The position numbers were made by a program, and so were the translations under genes. The notes beneath the pieces were generated by a model. The model was not told the origin of the DNA. It saw only the letters and a list, made by a program, of their open reading frames with translations, and did not search any database. Source: Candidatus Omnitrophota bacterium (GTDB lineage Bacteria > Omnitrophota > Omnitrophia > Omnitrophales > Aquincolibacteriaceae). From it: a stretch of DNA of 64,000 nucleotides. Within the stretch, counting starts at the first letter, position 1. Each line of letters opens with the position of its first letter. The stretch covers positions 62,001 through 126,000 of the forward strand of contig JACKFM010000003.1 in assembly GCA_020632475.1 (NCBI GenBank). The letters are read 5' to 3'. Shown here in pieces: positions 48,561 through 56,842 of the stretch.

Positions 48561-49826
48561 ATGCTTCAAAAAATAGGTAAGTCCTTACTGGAAAGAGAGA
48601 TAGATAAATTGCCCACCTATTCGGAACAATCCTTTGCCGCCCTTAAAGAAGGCTTCGTGGATTTTATTTCAGATCCGGAGTTTTCGGAGCTGCTGAAAAT
48701 TGCCTCTAAGGAAAATCGCCCTCTGCGGATTAAGTATGGGGCGGATCCTTCGGCACCCGATCTTCATCTTGGGCATACGGTGCCGCTGAGAAAATTAAGA
48801 CAATTTCAGGATTTAGGCCACCTGGTGGTTTTTATTATCGGTGATTTTACCGCCCAAATCGGCGACCCGACTGAAAGAGCCGAGACGCGTAAGATGCTCT
48901 CGCCTGAAGAAGTCGCTCAAAATGCGCTAAGTTATCAGGAACAAGTTTTTAAAATTCTTGATCCGAAAAAAACCGAAGTCCGCTATAACTCCGAATGGCT
49001 TGCAAGGATGACACCGCATGATTTTTTAAACCTGACGGCGCAATATACCGTGGCCCGTTTGCTTGAACGTGATGATTTCAGTAAACGATTTAAAAGTAAC
49101 CGGCCGATTGCCGTTGTTGAGTTTCTCTATCCGCTTATGCAGGGGTATGATTCGGTTCTGGTGCATGCGGATCTTGAAGTCGGCGGGACGGATCAGAAGT
49201 TTAATCTTTTGGTCGGCCGGGAGCTTCAGAAGGCTTGGAAGCAGAGGCCTCAATTGGTAGCGACTCTGCCGATTATTGAAGGCACCGACGGTGTGCAGAA
49301 GATGAGTAAATCATTGAATAATCATATTGCACTGCAGGATTCCCCTCGGGATATGTTCGGGAAGGTGATGTCACTGCCGGATAATTTGCTTGAGCGTTAT
49401 TATCGTTATGTTGCCGGATTACCTGCGGATGAATTGGAGGAAACTCTTGCCAGGCTGAAAGGGGGATGGCATCCGCGCGAAGCCAAAGCGCATTTGGCCA
49501 GGTTAATTGTCGGGTTTTACCACTCTCAGGAAGCTGCGCTGCAGGCCAGTGAAGAGTTTGACCAGGTTTTTAAAAATAAAGGACTGCCGGAGGATATTGA
49601 GACGGTACGGCTTGCTTATCGATCCGCGGATATCCTGACGGTGATGAAAGATGCAGGACTTGTTTCCAGTAAGGGGGAAGCCCGGCGATTGATTCAACAG
49701 GGGGGCGTTAAAATTCAGCAGCAGAAAGTTGAAGACCCGGCGCTCACGGTGGAAATGACGGCCGAGCCTGTTTTGATCCAGTGCGGTAAGCGAAAATTTG
49801 TGAAGGTGGTATACAGTGATCACTGA
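48561..49826 (+). CDS. tyrS: Tyrosyl-tRNA synthetase
   Basis: Class I synthetase for tyrosine. The HIGH equivalent is HLGHTV in DPSAPDLHLGHTVPLRK, the KMSKS loop is KMSKSLNN, and a C-terminal S4 RNA-binding domain (GLVSSKGEARRLIQQGGVKI) is present. It belongs to the TyrZ-like clade that includes Aquifex. The start is uncertain: 48561 is the first ATG, but the best promoter ends two bases before it. A TTG at 48609 (giving MPTYSEQ) would suit both the promoter and the usual distance to the KYGADPS block. The end overlaps the next gene by 11 bases. Confidence 0.94.
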   Translation: MLQKIGKSLLEREIDKLPTYSEQSFAALKEGFVDFISDPEFSELLKIASKENRPLRIKYGADPSAPDLHLGHTVPLRKLRQFQDLGHLVVFIIGDFTAQIGDPTERAETRKMLSPEEVAQNALSYQEQVFKILDPKKTEVRYNSEWLARMTPHDFLNLTAQYTVARLLERDDFSKRFKSNRPIAVVEFLYPLMQGYDSVLVHADLEVGGTDQKFNLLVGRELQKAWKQRPQLVATLPIIEGTDGVQKMSKSLNNHIALQDSPRDMFGKVMSLPDNLLERYYRYVAGLPADELEETLARLKGGWHPREAKAHLARLIVGFYHSQEAALQASEEFDQVFKNKGLPEDIETVRLAYRSADILTVMKDAGLVSSKGEARRLIQQGGVKIQQQKVEDPALTVEMTAEPVLIQCGKRKFVKVVYSDH

Positions 49827-50811
49827 AAATCCTAAAGCCATTATTGCCGGGCCGGAAGCTGAAACCATGGTGCGGCTTGAAAATGTCAGTAAACAATTCG
49901 GCGCGGTCAAAGCCCTGGATAAGATCTCTTTTGAAATCAGACGCGGAGAAATTCTGGGACTCTTAGGACCGAACGGGGCCGGTAAAACAACGGCCATGCG
50001 GATTTTGGCTGGTTATTTTCCTCCGACCTCCGGTGAGATTTTTATCGGAGAAAACAGTTTGGCGAAGATGCCTGAAAAAGTTAAACGCATGATCGGTTAT
50101 TTGCCCGAGGCGATTACGCTTTATACCGATATGTCAGTGATGGAAATTTTAAATTTTGTGGCACAGGTGAAGGCTGTCTCGCGTAAAAAGCGTAAACAAA
50201 ATATCGAGGAGACCCTCTGCCGTTGTGGTTTGTGGGATGTGAGAAACCGTCTGCTCGGTCAGCTTTCCAAAGGGTATAAGCAGCGCTTGGGACTTGCTCA
50301 GGCGCTTATCGGAGACCCGGATGTTTTGATTCTGGATGAGCCGACAAGCGGGCTTGATCCGGAGCAGATTAATAAAATCAGGGCCTTAATCCATGATTTG
50401 GGACGAGAAAAAACCATTGTCCTGTCGACGCATATTTTGCCCGAAGTCAGTATGGTTTGTGACCGCGTGGTGATCATTAATCACGGGCGCGTAGCGGCCA
50501 GCGGAACCGTGGAAGAGCTTGAAGCAGGTCTTGATGCGGATCATGAAATCACGATTGTGATGGGCGACAGACACCGTAAAAACGAAGTGCTGGCGCTTTT
50601 GGAATCAATCCGGTATGTCCAGCGCGTCAGTGTTTTAGAAGAACGGGCGGACCGTGTAGCAATTTCAATTGTTATTGCCCACAATGCAGAAGTGCGTCCT
50701 AATATCAACCGGCTTTTTGCCGAAAAAGATATCCCTTTGCTTGAGCTTAGAACAAACCGGCTCAGCCTTGAAGAGATCTTTTTGAAACTTGTTGTGCGCG
50801 AAAATTTTTAA
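49816..50811 (+). CDS. ABC transporter ATPase, GldA/CcmA-like
   Basis: 331 residues. Walker A GPNGAGKTT, signature LSKGYKQR (a common LSGGQ variant in this group) and Walker B VLILDEPTSGLDPEQ. The C-terminal ~100 residues are the regulatory region seen in ABC-2 type exporters. The start is GTG 49816 inside the end of tyrS, with AAGGTGG five bases upstream; ATG 49867 is an alternative. With the following permease, GldG-like and DUF4340 genes it forms an export-type complex known from many phyla. Only in Bacteroidetes is a function (gliding) linked to close relatives. Confidence 0.9.
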   Translation: MITENPKAIIAGPEAETMVRLENVSKQFGAVKALDKISFEIRRGEILGLLGPNGAGKTTAMRILAGYFPPTSGEIFIGENSLAKMPEKVKRMIGYLPEAITLYTDMSVMEILNFVAQVKAVSRKKRKQNIEETLCRCGLWDVRNRLLGQLSKGYKQRLGLAQALIGDPDVLILDEPTSGLDPEQINKIRALIHDLGREKTIVLSTHILPEVSMVCDRVVIINHGRVAASGTVEELEAGLDADHEITIVMGDRHRKNEVLALLESIRYVQRVSVLEERADRVAISIVIAHNAEVRPNINRLFAEKDIPLLELRTNRLSLEEIFLKLVVRENF

Positions 50812-50839
50812 CCTGTTTTGTTTTGAGGATTAATCTATT

Positions 50840-51616
50840 ATGAGCAAATCCCTGGTGATCGCCAAGAAAGACATCGGATCGTATTTCCACTCCTGGCTGG
50901 GCGTGATTGTTTTAGTTCTTTTTGTTTTTATGATGGGAGCTTTGTTTTCGCTGCTTTTGTTGAGTTACGGCAAATTGTCTCTTGAGGCCGCTAAAACCGC
51001 TTACGAAGGATTGGAACGGATTAAATTCACCCATTTTGTTTTCGGTTCTTTTTTTGTCAATATGGGGTTTGCACTGATTTTTATTGTCCCGATTATCTCC
51101 ATGAAGGCTTTTTCCGAAGAACGTAAACACCAGACAATTGAGTTTTTATTTACCTACCCTTTGTCGGATTTTGAGATCGTGTGGGGCAAGTTTTTGGGGG
51201 TTTTTGGATTTTTCCTCATTCTGATCCTGCCGTCTTTGACTTATGTATTCTTAGTTCGCTGGCTGGGTGCCCCTTTGGATTGGGGAGTGCTCTGGGTAGG
51301 GTTTGCCGGATTCCTGCTATTGAGCGCCGCCTATCTTTCACTCGGTTTGTTTATCTCGACGCTGACCGACAGTCAGGTGGTGACAGCGATGGTGACATTC
51401 AGTTCACTCATCATTTTAGTCGGCTGGGATTGGATGGCTGTGGCCTTTGACGGAAAGCTTGCAGAATTTTTGGGACTCTTATCACCCCTGGCACATTACC
51501 GTGACTTTACCTATGGTATTTTTGATTTCAGTCATGTGGTTTACTTCGTCTTTTTTTGTCTTTATTTCCTGTTTTTATCTTTACGGTCGGTTGAAACGCG
51601 TAATTGGAAAGGTTGA
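50840..51616 (+). CDS. ABC-2 type permease, GldF-like
   Basis: 258 residues with six predicted membrane helices, starting near residue 18 (VIVLVLFVFMMGALFSLLLL) and ending with a long aromatic C-terminal helix. The short cytoplasmic stretch KAFSEERKHQTIEFLFTYPLSD is the typical ABC-2 coupling motif (core SEERKHQTIEFL). It lies 28 bases after the ATPase gene and eight bases before the GldG-like gene, a tightly packed operon. It should form the membrane channel of the complex; the cargo is unknown. Confidence 0.88.
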   Translation: MSKSLVIAKKDIGSYFHSWLGVIVLVLFVFMMGALFSLLLLSYGKLSLEAAKTAYEGLERIKFTHFVFGSFFVNMGFALIFIVPIISMKAFSEERKHQTIEFLFTYPLSDFEIVWGKFLGVFGFFLILILPSLTYVFLVRWLGAPLDWGVLWVGFAGFLLLSAAYLSLGLFISTLTDSQVVTAMVTFSSLIILVGWDWMAVAFDGKLAEFLGLLSPLAHYRDFTYGIFDFSHVVYFVFFCLYFLFLSLRSVETRNWKG

Positions 51617-51624
51617 ACTAAGGG

Positions 51625-52989
51625 ATGTTTAAACAATTTTTGATCCGATTTCAGTTGGTTATTATCTCGATTGTTTTATTGCTGACCTTTGGCATGATGA
51701 TGGCGATTGTGATGCGTTATAACAAACGATGGGACCTTACCCATGAGCGGATGTATTCGCTTTCGGATGAAACGCTTCAGTTGTTGAATCAAATGAGAGA
51801 TTCAAAGATTGAAATCTATGCCTTTTATCCGGCCAACGATCCGAACCGCGATGAACTGGAGCTTTTTTTAAAAGAAGCAAAATTGCATCAGGGCGATATG
51901 AATTACCGCTTTTATGATGCCGAAAGACGTCCCCAGTTGGCCGATTATTGGAAAGTCAGTGAGAACTATACGGTCATTATCCGTTTTAAGGACCGGCAGG
52001 AACGGGTCATTTTGCCCGATGAAGAGATGTTTGCCACGACGCTCCTTAAGTTGATTCAACCGAGGGAATTTCCGGTTTGTTTCGTTTCGGGACACGGTGA
52101 AGCTCAAATCAATAAAAAAGATGAGCATGGGATTAGTTCATTAGCCGAATCGCTTCAGGAGGGCCATTATCCGGCCCGTGAAATTGTCATGGGGGTTGAT
52201 TCTCTGGATTCGTGCCAGGTCATTGCTGTGCCGGGGCCGCAGCAGGAGTGGGGCCACGACGAGTTTAAACTTCTTAAACATGCGTTTGAAGACGGTAAGA
52301 GCGTTTTATTTTTGATTGATCCCATGGACCGTAATGCCGGAAAAGGTTTCTACCGTTTTGCCGAGGATGTCGGCGTTGCTTTGAGAGAAGATGTGATTGT
52401 CGATAAGATGAGCCGCATGGTCGGCGGTGATTTCCTGGTTCCGTTTATCAATCAATACCACCCTGAGCATCCGGTGACTTTTAATTTTCAAAAACCCGTT
52501 TTTTTACCCGTAGCCCGTTCAATCAGTCTGGCCAAAGACATCCCTGAGAATCTAGAGGTTGAGAGGATTGCCTTTTCAGGCTCAAACAGTTGGTCTGAAA
52601 CCAGTCTGGAACTGCTGGAACAGGGTGAAGCCTCGTATGAGACAGAAACTGATTATCCCGGACCGTTGAGCGTGGCAGCAGCGATTGAACAAAAAGGTAA
52701 AGACGATCTTCAAAAAACGGGACGGATGGTGATTATCGGTGACAGTGATTTTGTGACCAATCAATATTTAGGGGTTGCCGGTAACCGGAATTTTATTTTG
52801 CGTGCCGTGCAGTGGCTGGCTAAGGACGGCCGTGTCGTTTATCTTAAGGAACATTTTCCGCGGTTTCAACCGCTGCCTATTTCTCAAGAGCAGCGTAGGG
52901 TTATTTTATCCTCGACTATGGCGGGCGGGCCGGTTTTCTTTTTGATCTTTGGTGCCCTGACCATTGTTTGGAGGCGGCGCCGGAAATGA
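51625..52989 (+). CDS. GldG-like ABC-associated membrane-anchored protein
   Basis: 454 residues. An N-terminal helix (about 9-30) and a C-terminal helix (about 430-449, followed by WRRRRK) anchor a large extracytoplasmic domain between them. The region RWDLTHERMYSLSDETLQLL just after helix 1 is the family hallmark, followed by a thioredoxin-like fold and the DUF4350-like segment around GHGEAQINKKDEHG. Family members are always encoded beside an ABC-2 permease. Its end overlaps the DUF4340 gene by four bases (ATGA). Confidence 0.88.
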   Translation: MFKQFLIRFQLVIISIVLLLTFGMMMAIVMRYNKRWDLTHERMYSLSDETLQLLNQMRDSKIEIYAFYPANDPNRDELELFLKEAKLHQGDMNYRFYDAERRPQLADYWKVSENYTVIIRFKDRQERVILPDEEMFATTLLKLIQPREFPVCFVSGHGEAQINKKDEHGISSLAESLQEGHYPAREIVMGVDSLDSCQVIAVPGPQQEWGHDEFKLLKHAFEDGKSVLFLIDPMDRNAGKGFYRFAEDVGVALREDVIVDKMSRMVGGDFLVPFINQYHPEHPVTFNFQKPVFLPVARSISLAKDIPENLEVERIAFSGSNSWSETSLELLEQGEASYETETDYPGPLSVAAAIEQKGKDDLQKTGRMVIIGDSDFVTNQYLGVAGNRNFILRAVQWLAKDGRVVYLKEHFPRFQPLPISQEQRRVILSSTMAGGPVFFLIFGALTIVWRRRRK

Positions 52990-54035
52990 AGTTGTCGACC
53001 TTCCTTATTCTTTTAGGGCTTTTTGCAGTGGTTTCTGTCAGTTATTTCTATTTGAATCCGAAGCCGCTCGAACTTCTTGAATCCAAGAGTATTCAGCGGG
53101 ATGAAGAGATTCGTCCTGCCGGACTGGAAACTCCTGCGGTCAACCTGCCTAGAAAAGACGAAATCAAACCGGTTAGTTATGATTCAATGAATCTTCTGAA
53201 CCTCTCTCAAGCTGACGAGATTAACTGGTTTCAGATTCAGAATCTGGAGAAGCATAAAACGATTACGATGATTAAAGAGAACGGAAATTGGCTGATTAAG
53301 TATCCCGTTCAATGTGAAGCCGATCCGAAAGTGCTTGGGAAAATCCTGGAGGTTTTGGAATCGACCGAAAAAATCAAGATGCTTCAGCCGGAAAAAGACT
53401 GGGAGGAATACGGGCTTTTAAAACCCGCAATCAAGATTGGGATTCAAACCATCCGCCATCCGGAACGCCGATACTTGTATCTTGGAAATAAATCCCCGAT
53501 CGGGGGCTATACCTTTGCGCGCTGGCAGAACGGAGAAGAATATTTTCTCCTTCCGGAAGATTTTGGGCTCTTGTTTGATTATTCTGTCTATAATTTTAGA
53601 GAGAAGCGCATCTTCCGTTTGGATATGATGCAGGCTTCCCGGATTCGTTTTCAGGGCCCTTCTGAGAGTTATGAAATGTTTAAGCAGGGATTTGAATGGA
53701 TATGGCAGAAACCGAACCTGATTGCGGGTATGCGCGTCCCTATGGAAGAGATGCAAAGATTACTCAACGGATTGGAAGACCTCATGGTTAAAGAGTTTCT
53801 CGACACAAATGGTTCTGCTGCGGAAGATACGGGTATTTCTAACTCAGAGGCATTTGTGAAGGTTTATTATAAAGAACAAACAGAAACTTTATTTATTGGA
53901 AACGAAGCCGTCGTGCGTGACGCGTTTTATATTCACCGGGAAGGGGACGATGCGGATGCCTTTGTGGCGCGTTCCCAGATTCGAAGATTATTTGATGAGA
54001 TCTCTGCGTTGGCCAGTTCGACCGTTGTCGATTAG
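52986..54035 (+). CDS. DUF4340-family membrane-anchored protein
   Basis: 349 residues: one N-terminal helix (about 4-23) then a long soluble domain. Motifs include ITMIKENGNWLIKYPVQCEAD, the DUF4340 opening (core KENGNWLIKYP), and YGLLKPAIKIGIQ. DUF4340 proteins nearly always follow GldG-like genes and have no established activity. The ATG at 52986 overlaps the GldG stop and is preceded by GGAGG at usual distance; an ATG six codons earlier is possible but less suited. It closes the four-gene cassette. Confidence 0.87.
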   Translation: MKLSTFLILLGLFAVVSVSYFYLNPKPLELLESKSIQRDEEIRPAGLETPAVNLPRKDEIKPVSYDSMNLLNLSQADEINWFQIQNLEKHKTITMIKENGNWLIKYPVQCEADPKVLGKILEVLESTEKIKMLQPEKDWEEYGLLKPAIKIGIQTIRHPERRYLYLGNKSPIGGYTFARWQNGEEYFLLPEDFGLLFDYSVYNFREKRIFRLDMMQASRIRFQGPSESYEMFKQGFEWIWQKPNLIAGMRVPMEEMQRLLNGLEDLMVKEFLDTNGSAAEDTGISNSEAFVKVYYKEQTETLFIGNEAVVRDAFYIHREGDDADAFVARSQIRRLFDEISALASSTVVD

Positions 54036-54046
54036 AGAGTGTGTTC

Positions 54047-54763
54047 ATGCCGGAATCGATTGCCTCAAGGATTGTAGAGGTCAAAAAAAATATCCATTTG
54101 CATCTTGAAAAAAACGGGCGGGGTGCGGAGGAGACAGCCTTAATCCTTGTCAGTAAGACGGTGGATGTCCAGAAAATAAGCGAGGCGTACCGGGCAGGAA
54201 TCAGAGATTTTGGCGAAAATAAAGTCCAGGAGTTTTTGGAAAAGAAAAAACAATTGCCGGCGGATATTCGCTGGCACCTGATAGGGCATATCCAGACCAA
54301 TAAGGTTAAGGCATTTTTTTTAGCCGCGGTTGACTCCGAGCTCCCTTTGATTCATTCTTTGGACCGTCAGGCTTTGGCCGATGAGATTGAAAAACAGGCC
54401 AGGAAATGGAACCTTAAGAAAGTTCCGTGCCTGATCCAGGTGAATTATTCGGGTGAAACGACTAAGGGTGGTTTTGCTCCACAGGATGTTGAGGCTTTTG
54501 TCCGGAAGATTCCGAGTGATAGTGCGATCGCATTGAAGGGACTCATGACCATCGGCCCCCATACCGATGAGGAACAGTCGATCCGAAACTGTTTCAGGGG
54601 GATGAAGGGATTGTTTGAACAGCTTAGGAATGATTTTCCTGAACATCCTTGGCAAATATTATCGATGGGGATGTCCCATGATTATTTGATCGGAGTCGAT
54701 GAGGGAGCAACGATGGTCAGGGTCGGACAGGCTGTTTTTGGAAAACGGACATACGTATCATGA
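54047..54763 (+). CDS. yggS: YggS/PROSC-family PLP homeostasis protein
   Basis: A PLP-binding protein with an alanine-racemase-like barrel that keeps free pyridoxal phosphate in balance. Lys37 in LILVSKTVD is the Schiff-base lysine; HLIGHIQTNK, GLMTIGP and LSMGMSHDYLIG are the conserved family blocks. 238 residues is typical. Start at ATG 54047; GTG 54041 is an alternative two codons earlier. It begins the common bacterial trio yggS-proC-yggT, placed here just after the ABC cassette. Confidence 0.95.
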   Translation: MPESIASRIVEVKKNIHLHLEKNGRGAEETALILVSKTVDVQKISEAYRAGIRDFGENKVQEFLEKKKQLPADIRWHLIGHIQTNKVKAFFLAAVDSELPLIHSLDRQALADEIEKQARKWNLKKVPCLIQVNYSGETTKGGFAPQDVEAFVRKIPSDSAIALKGLMTIGPHTDEEQSIRNCFRGMKGLFEQLRNDFPEHPWQILSMGMSHDYLIGVDEGATMVRVGQAVFGKRTYVS

Positions 54764-54788
54764 TTTTGAAAAATAGCAGGGTGAAACG

Positions 54789-55595
54789 ATGATCAAAGAA
54801 AAAATCGGACTTATCGGCGTGGGCAATATGGGTGCCTCCATTCTTGAGGGGGCCTTGCGCAACAGGATGATTAAACCGGCTCAGGTTCTGGTCTATGACC
54901 GTTTTTCTGAAAAGGCGTCGGCTTTTGCTAAAGCCTGGAAAGTCCGGGCGGCCCGGTCAGTCTGTGACTTAGCTGAAAAAGCGGACGTGATTGTGCTTGC
55001 CGTCAAACCACAGGATTTAGAGCAATTGGTCTCTGAAATGAAATCTTCGGTCAGAGCCGGGCATATCTGGGTAAGTATTCTGGCCGGTGTAAAAATCAAA
55101 AAAATTAAAACCATGATCGGCATGAAAGCAAAAGTCATTCGTGCCATGCCGAATCTCGGAGCAAAGGTGGCGCAATCGGTGACTGCCGTTACGGGAACAC
55201 CGGGTAAACCTCTGCAGCTTGCCAAGAAGATTTTCTCAGGGTGCGGAAAAACGCTTGTGCTGCAGGAAAAACATTTTGATCTTGTGACTGCCGTAAGCGG
55301 CAGCGGCCCGGCCTATTTTTTCTTTCTGATGGAAATGCTGATTGAAAGTGCCGTTAAACAGGGCTTGTCCGCAAAAGAGGCGCGGATTCTGGCGGTCGAG
55401 ACCGCGGCAGCATCCGGACGACTTGCCCAGGTCTCGGCCTTTTCCCCCAAAGAATTGCGCCAAATGGTGACCTCGAAAAAAGGAACAACAGAGGCCGCCT
55501 TGAAGGTGTTGGAAAAAGCGGGAGTTTCTGCTATCTTGCATCGTGCCGTCCAGGCGGCTGTGCGCAGAGGACGGGAGCTCAGCCGGGGCCATTGA
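54789..55595 (+). CDS. proC: Pyrroline-5-carboxylate reductase
   Basis: Last step of proline synthesis. The Rossmann motif GLIGVGNMGASILEG is at the N-terminus and the C-terminal signature is VTSKKGTTEAALKVLEKAG (core SKKGTTEAAL). ILAGVKIKKIK and AMPNLGAKV are also characteristic. 268 residues is normal. It lies 25 bases after yggS, and YggT follows after 40 bases, the standard cluster order. Confidence 0.96.
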   Translation: MIKEKIGLIGVGNMGASILEGALRNRMIKPAQVLVYDRFSEKASAFAKAWKVRAARSVCDLAEKADVIVLAVKPQDLEQLVSEMKSSVRAGHIWVSILAGVKIKKIKTMIGMKAKVIRAMPNLGAKVAQSVTAVTGTPGKPLQLAKKIFSGCGKTLVLQEKHFDLVTAVSGSGPAYFFFLMEMLIESAVKQGLSAKEARILAVETAAASGRLAQVSAFSPKELRQMVTSKKGTTEAALKVLEKAGVSAILHRAVQAAVRRGRELSRGH

Positions 55596-55635
55596 TTTAG
55601 GGTTTATCGTGTTAAAGCCGTGAAGGAGGTTTTTT

Positions 55636-55935
55636 ATGTTTATTATCGGTGAATTATTCAGGGCATTGGCAATGCTTGTTAACGGAGTCTGTCAGATTCT
55701 TTATTGGCTGCTTTTTGCCAGGATTGTGATTTCGTGGCTGCCGGTTGATCCTTATCATCAGATAGTCCAATTCCTTTATCAAGTGACAGATCCGATCCTG
55801 GCGCCTTTTCGCCGTATTCCGTTACAGATCGGAATGCTCGATTTGACGCCGCTTCTGGCGTTTATCGCCCTATTTTTTATTCGGAATGTGGCGGTCGGTA
55901 TACTCCTGAGTGCAGCCGCCCAATTTGCTTCCTGA
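55636..55935 (+). CDS. yggT: YggT-family membrane protein
   Basis: 99 residues, two hydrophobic helices. The central RIVISWLPVDPYHQIVQFLYQ and TDPILAPFRRIP (the YggT signature) are clear. The family is linked to cell division and osmotic tolerance in various bacteria, but no molecular activity is known. AAGGAGG before the ATG is among the strongest ribosome sites in the window. The next gene, purine nucleoside phosphorylase, starts 10 bases later. Confidence 0.92.
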   Translation: MFIIGELFRALAMLVNGVCQILYWLLFARIVISWLPVDPYHQIVQFLYQVTDPILAPFRRIPLQIGMLDLTPLLAFIALFFIRNVAVGILLSAAAQFAS

Positions 55936-55945
55936 AAGGAAATTT

Positions 55946-56794
55946 ATGCCCATGAAACGATTTGAAAAAACAGAGAGTGATTTATATTCCGAAGTCTGCC
56001 GGGCGGTTGATTCAATCCGTAAAGTTACCGATTTTGTGCCGCAGATTGCCATTGTTCTCGGTACCGGGCTGGGGGATTTGGTCCAAAAATTCAAGAACCC
56101 GGTAGCAATTGATTATGCCGGGATTGAGCATTTTCCCGTTTCAACGGTTGAGTCGCATGTCGGAAAGCTTGTTTTCGGAGAGCTTGCCGGTAAAAAAATT
56201 GTGGCGATGCAGGGGCGTTTTCATTTCTATGAAGGCTATACAATGCGAGAGGTGGCCTTTCCGATTCGAGTCATGAAACAACTTGGCGCCGAAATTCTGG
56301 TCGTTTTAAATGCAGCCGGCGGACTTGATTTGAGTTACCGTAAAGGAGAAATTGTGATCATTGAAGACCATATTAATTTAATGGGCGACAATCCCTTGAT
56401 CGGTACGAATGAAGACCGGCTGGGGTCCCGTTTTCCGGATATGGCTCAGCCCTACACGGCACGGCTGGCCGGATTGGCCGAAGAGGCGGCCCGGGAAGAA
56501 AAAATCCCGGTACGCCGCGGCGTTTATTTGGCCATCAGCGGCCCGAATCTTGAAACCCGTGCCGAATACCGTATGATGAGAATGCTGGGGGCCGATCTGG
56601 TGGGGATGTCGACTGTTCCCGAGGTCATAGCGGGTGTTCATATGGACATGCAGATTTTGGGTCTTAGTGTCGTGACTGATCTTTGTGACCCCGATCATCT
56701 GCACCCGGTGGACATTAAAGATATTATCAAGACGGCCAATGAAGCCGGGCCTCGACTGGACCGTCTATTAGAAGCCGTGGTTAAAAAAATTTAA
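55946..56794 (+). CDS. Purine nucleoside phosphorylase
   Basis: Trimeric-type (PunA-like) enzyme splitting inosine, guanosine or xanthosine into base and ribose-1-phosphate. Key blocks: VLGTGLGDLV near the start, MQGRFHFYEGYTMREVAFPI (core GRFHFYEGY), LNAAGGLD, and GPNLETRAEYRMMRMLGADLVGMS (core GPNLETRAEY). 282 residues is usual. AAAGGA ahead of ATG 55946 fixes the start; an upstream ATG at 55910 would overlap YggT and lacks a site. It shares purine salvage with apt at 20166. Confidence 0.94.
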   Translation: MPMKRFEKTESDLYSEVCRAVDSIRKVTDFVPQIAIVLGTGLGDLVQKFKNPVAIDYAGIEHFPVSTVESHVGKLVFGELAGKKIVAMQGRFHFYEGYTMREVAFPIRVMKQLGAEILVVLNAAGGLDLSYRKGEIVIIEDHINLMGDNPLIGTNEDRLGSRFPDMAQPYTARLAGLAEEAAREEKIPVRRGVYLAISGPNLETRAEYRMMRMLGADLVGMSTVPEVIAGVHMDMQILGLSVVTDLCDPDHLHPVDIKDIIKTANEAGPRLDRLLEAVVKKI

Positions 56795-56842
56795 ACGCTT
56801 TTTGCAAATGAACCCTCATTAGGGATAAAAACACAAAAGTTT

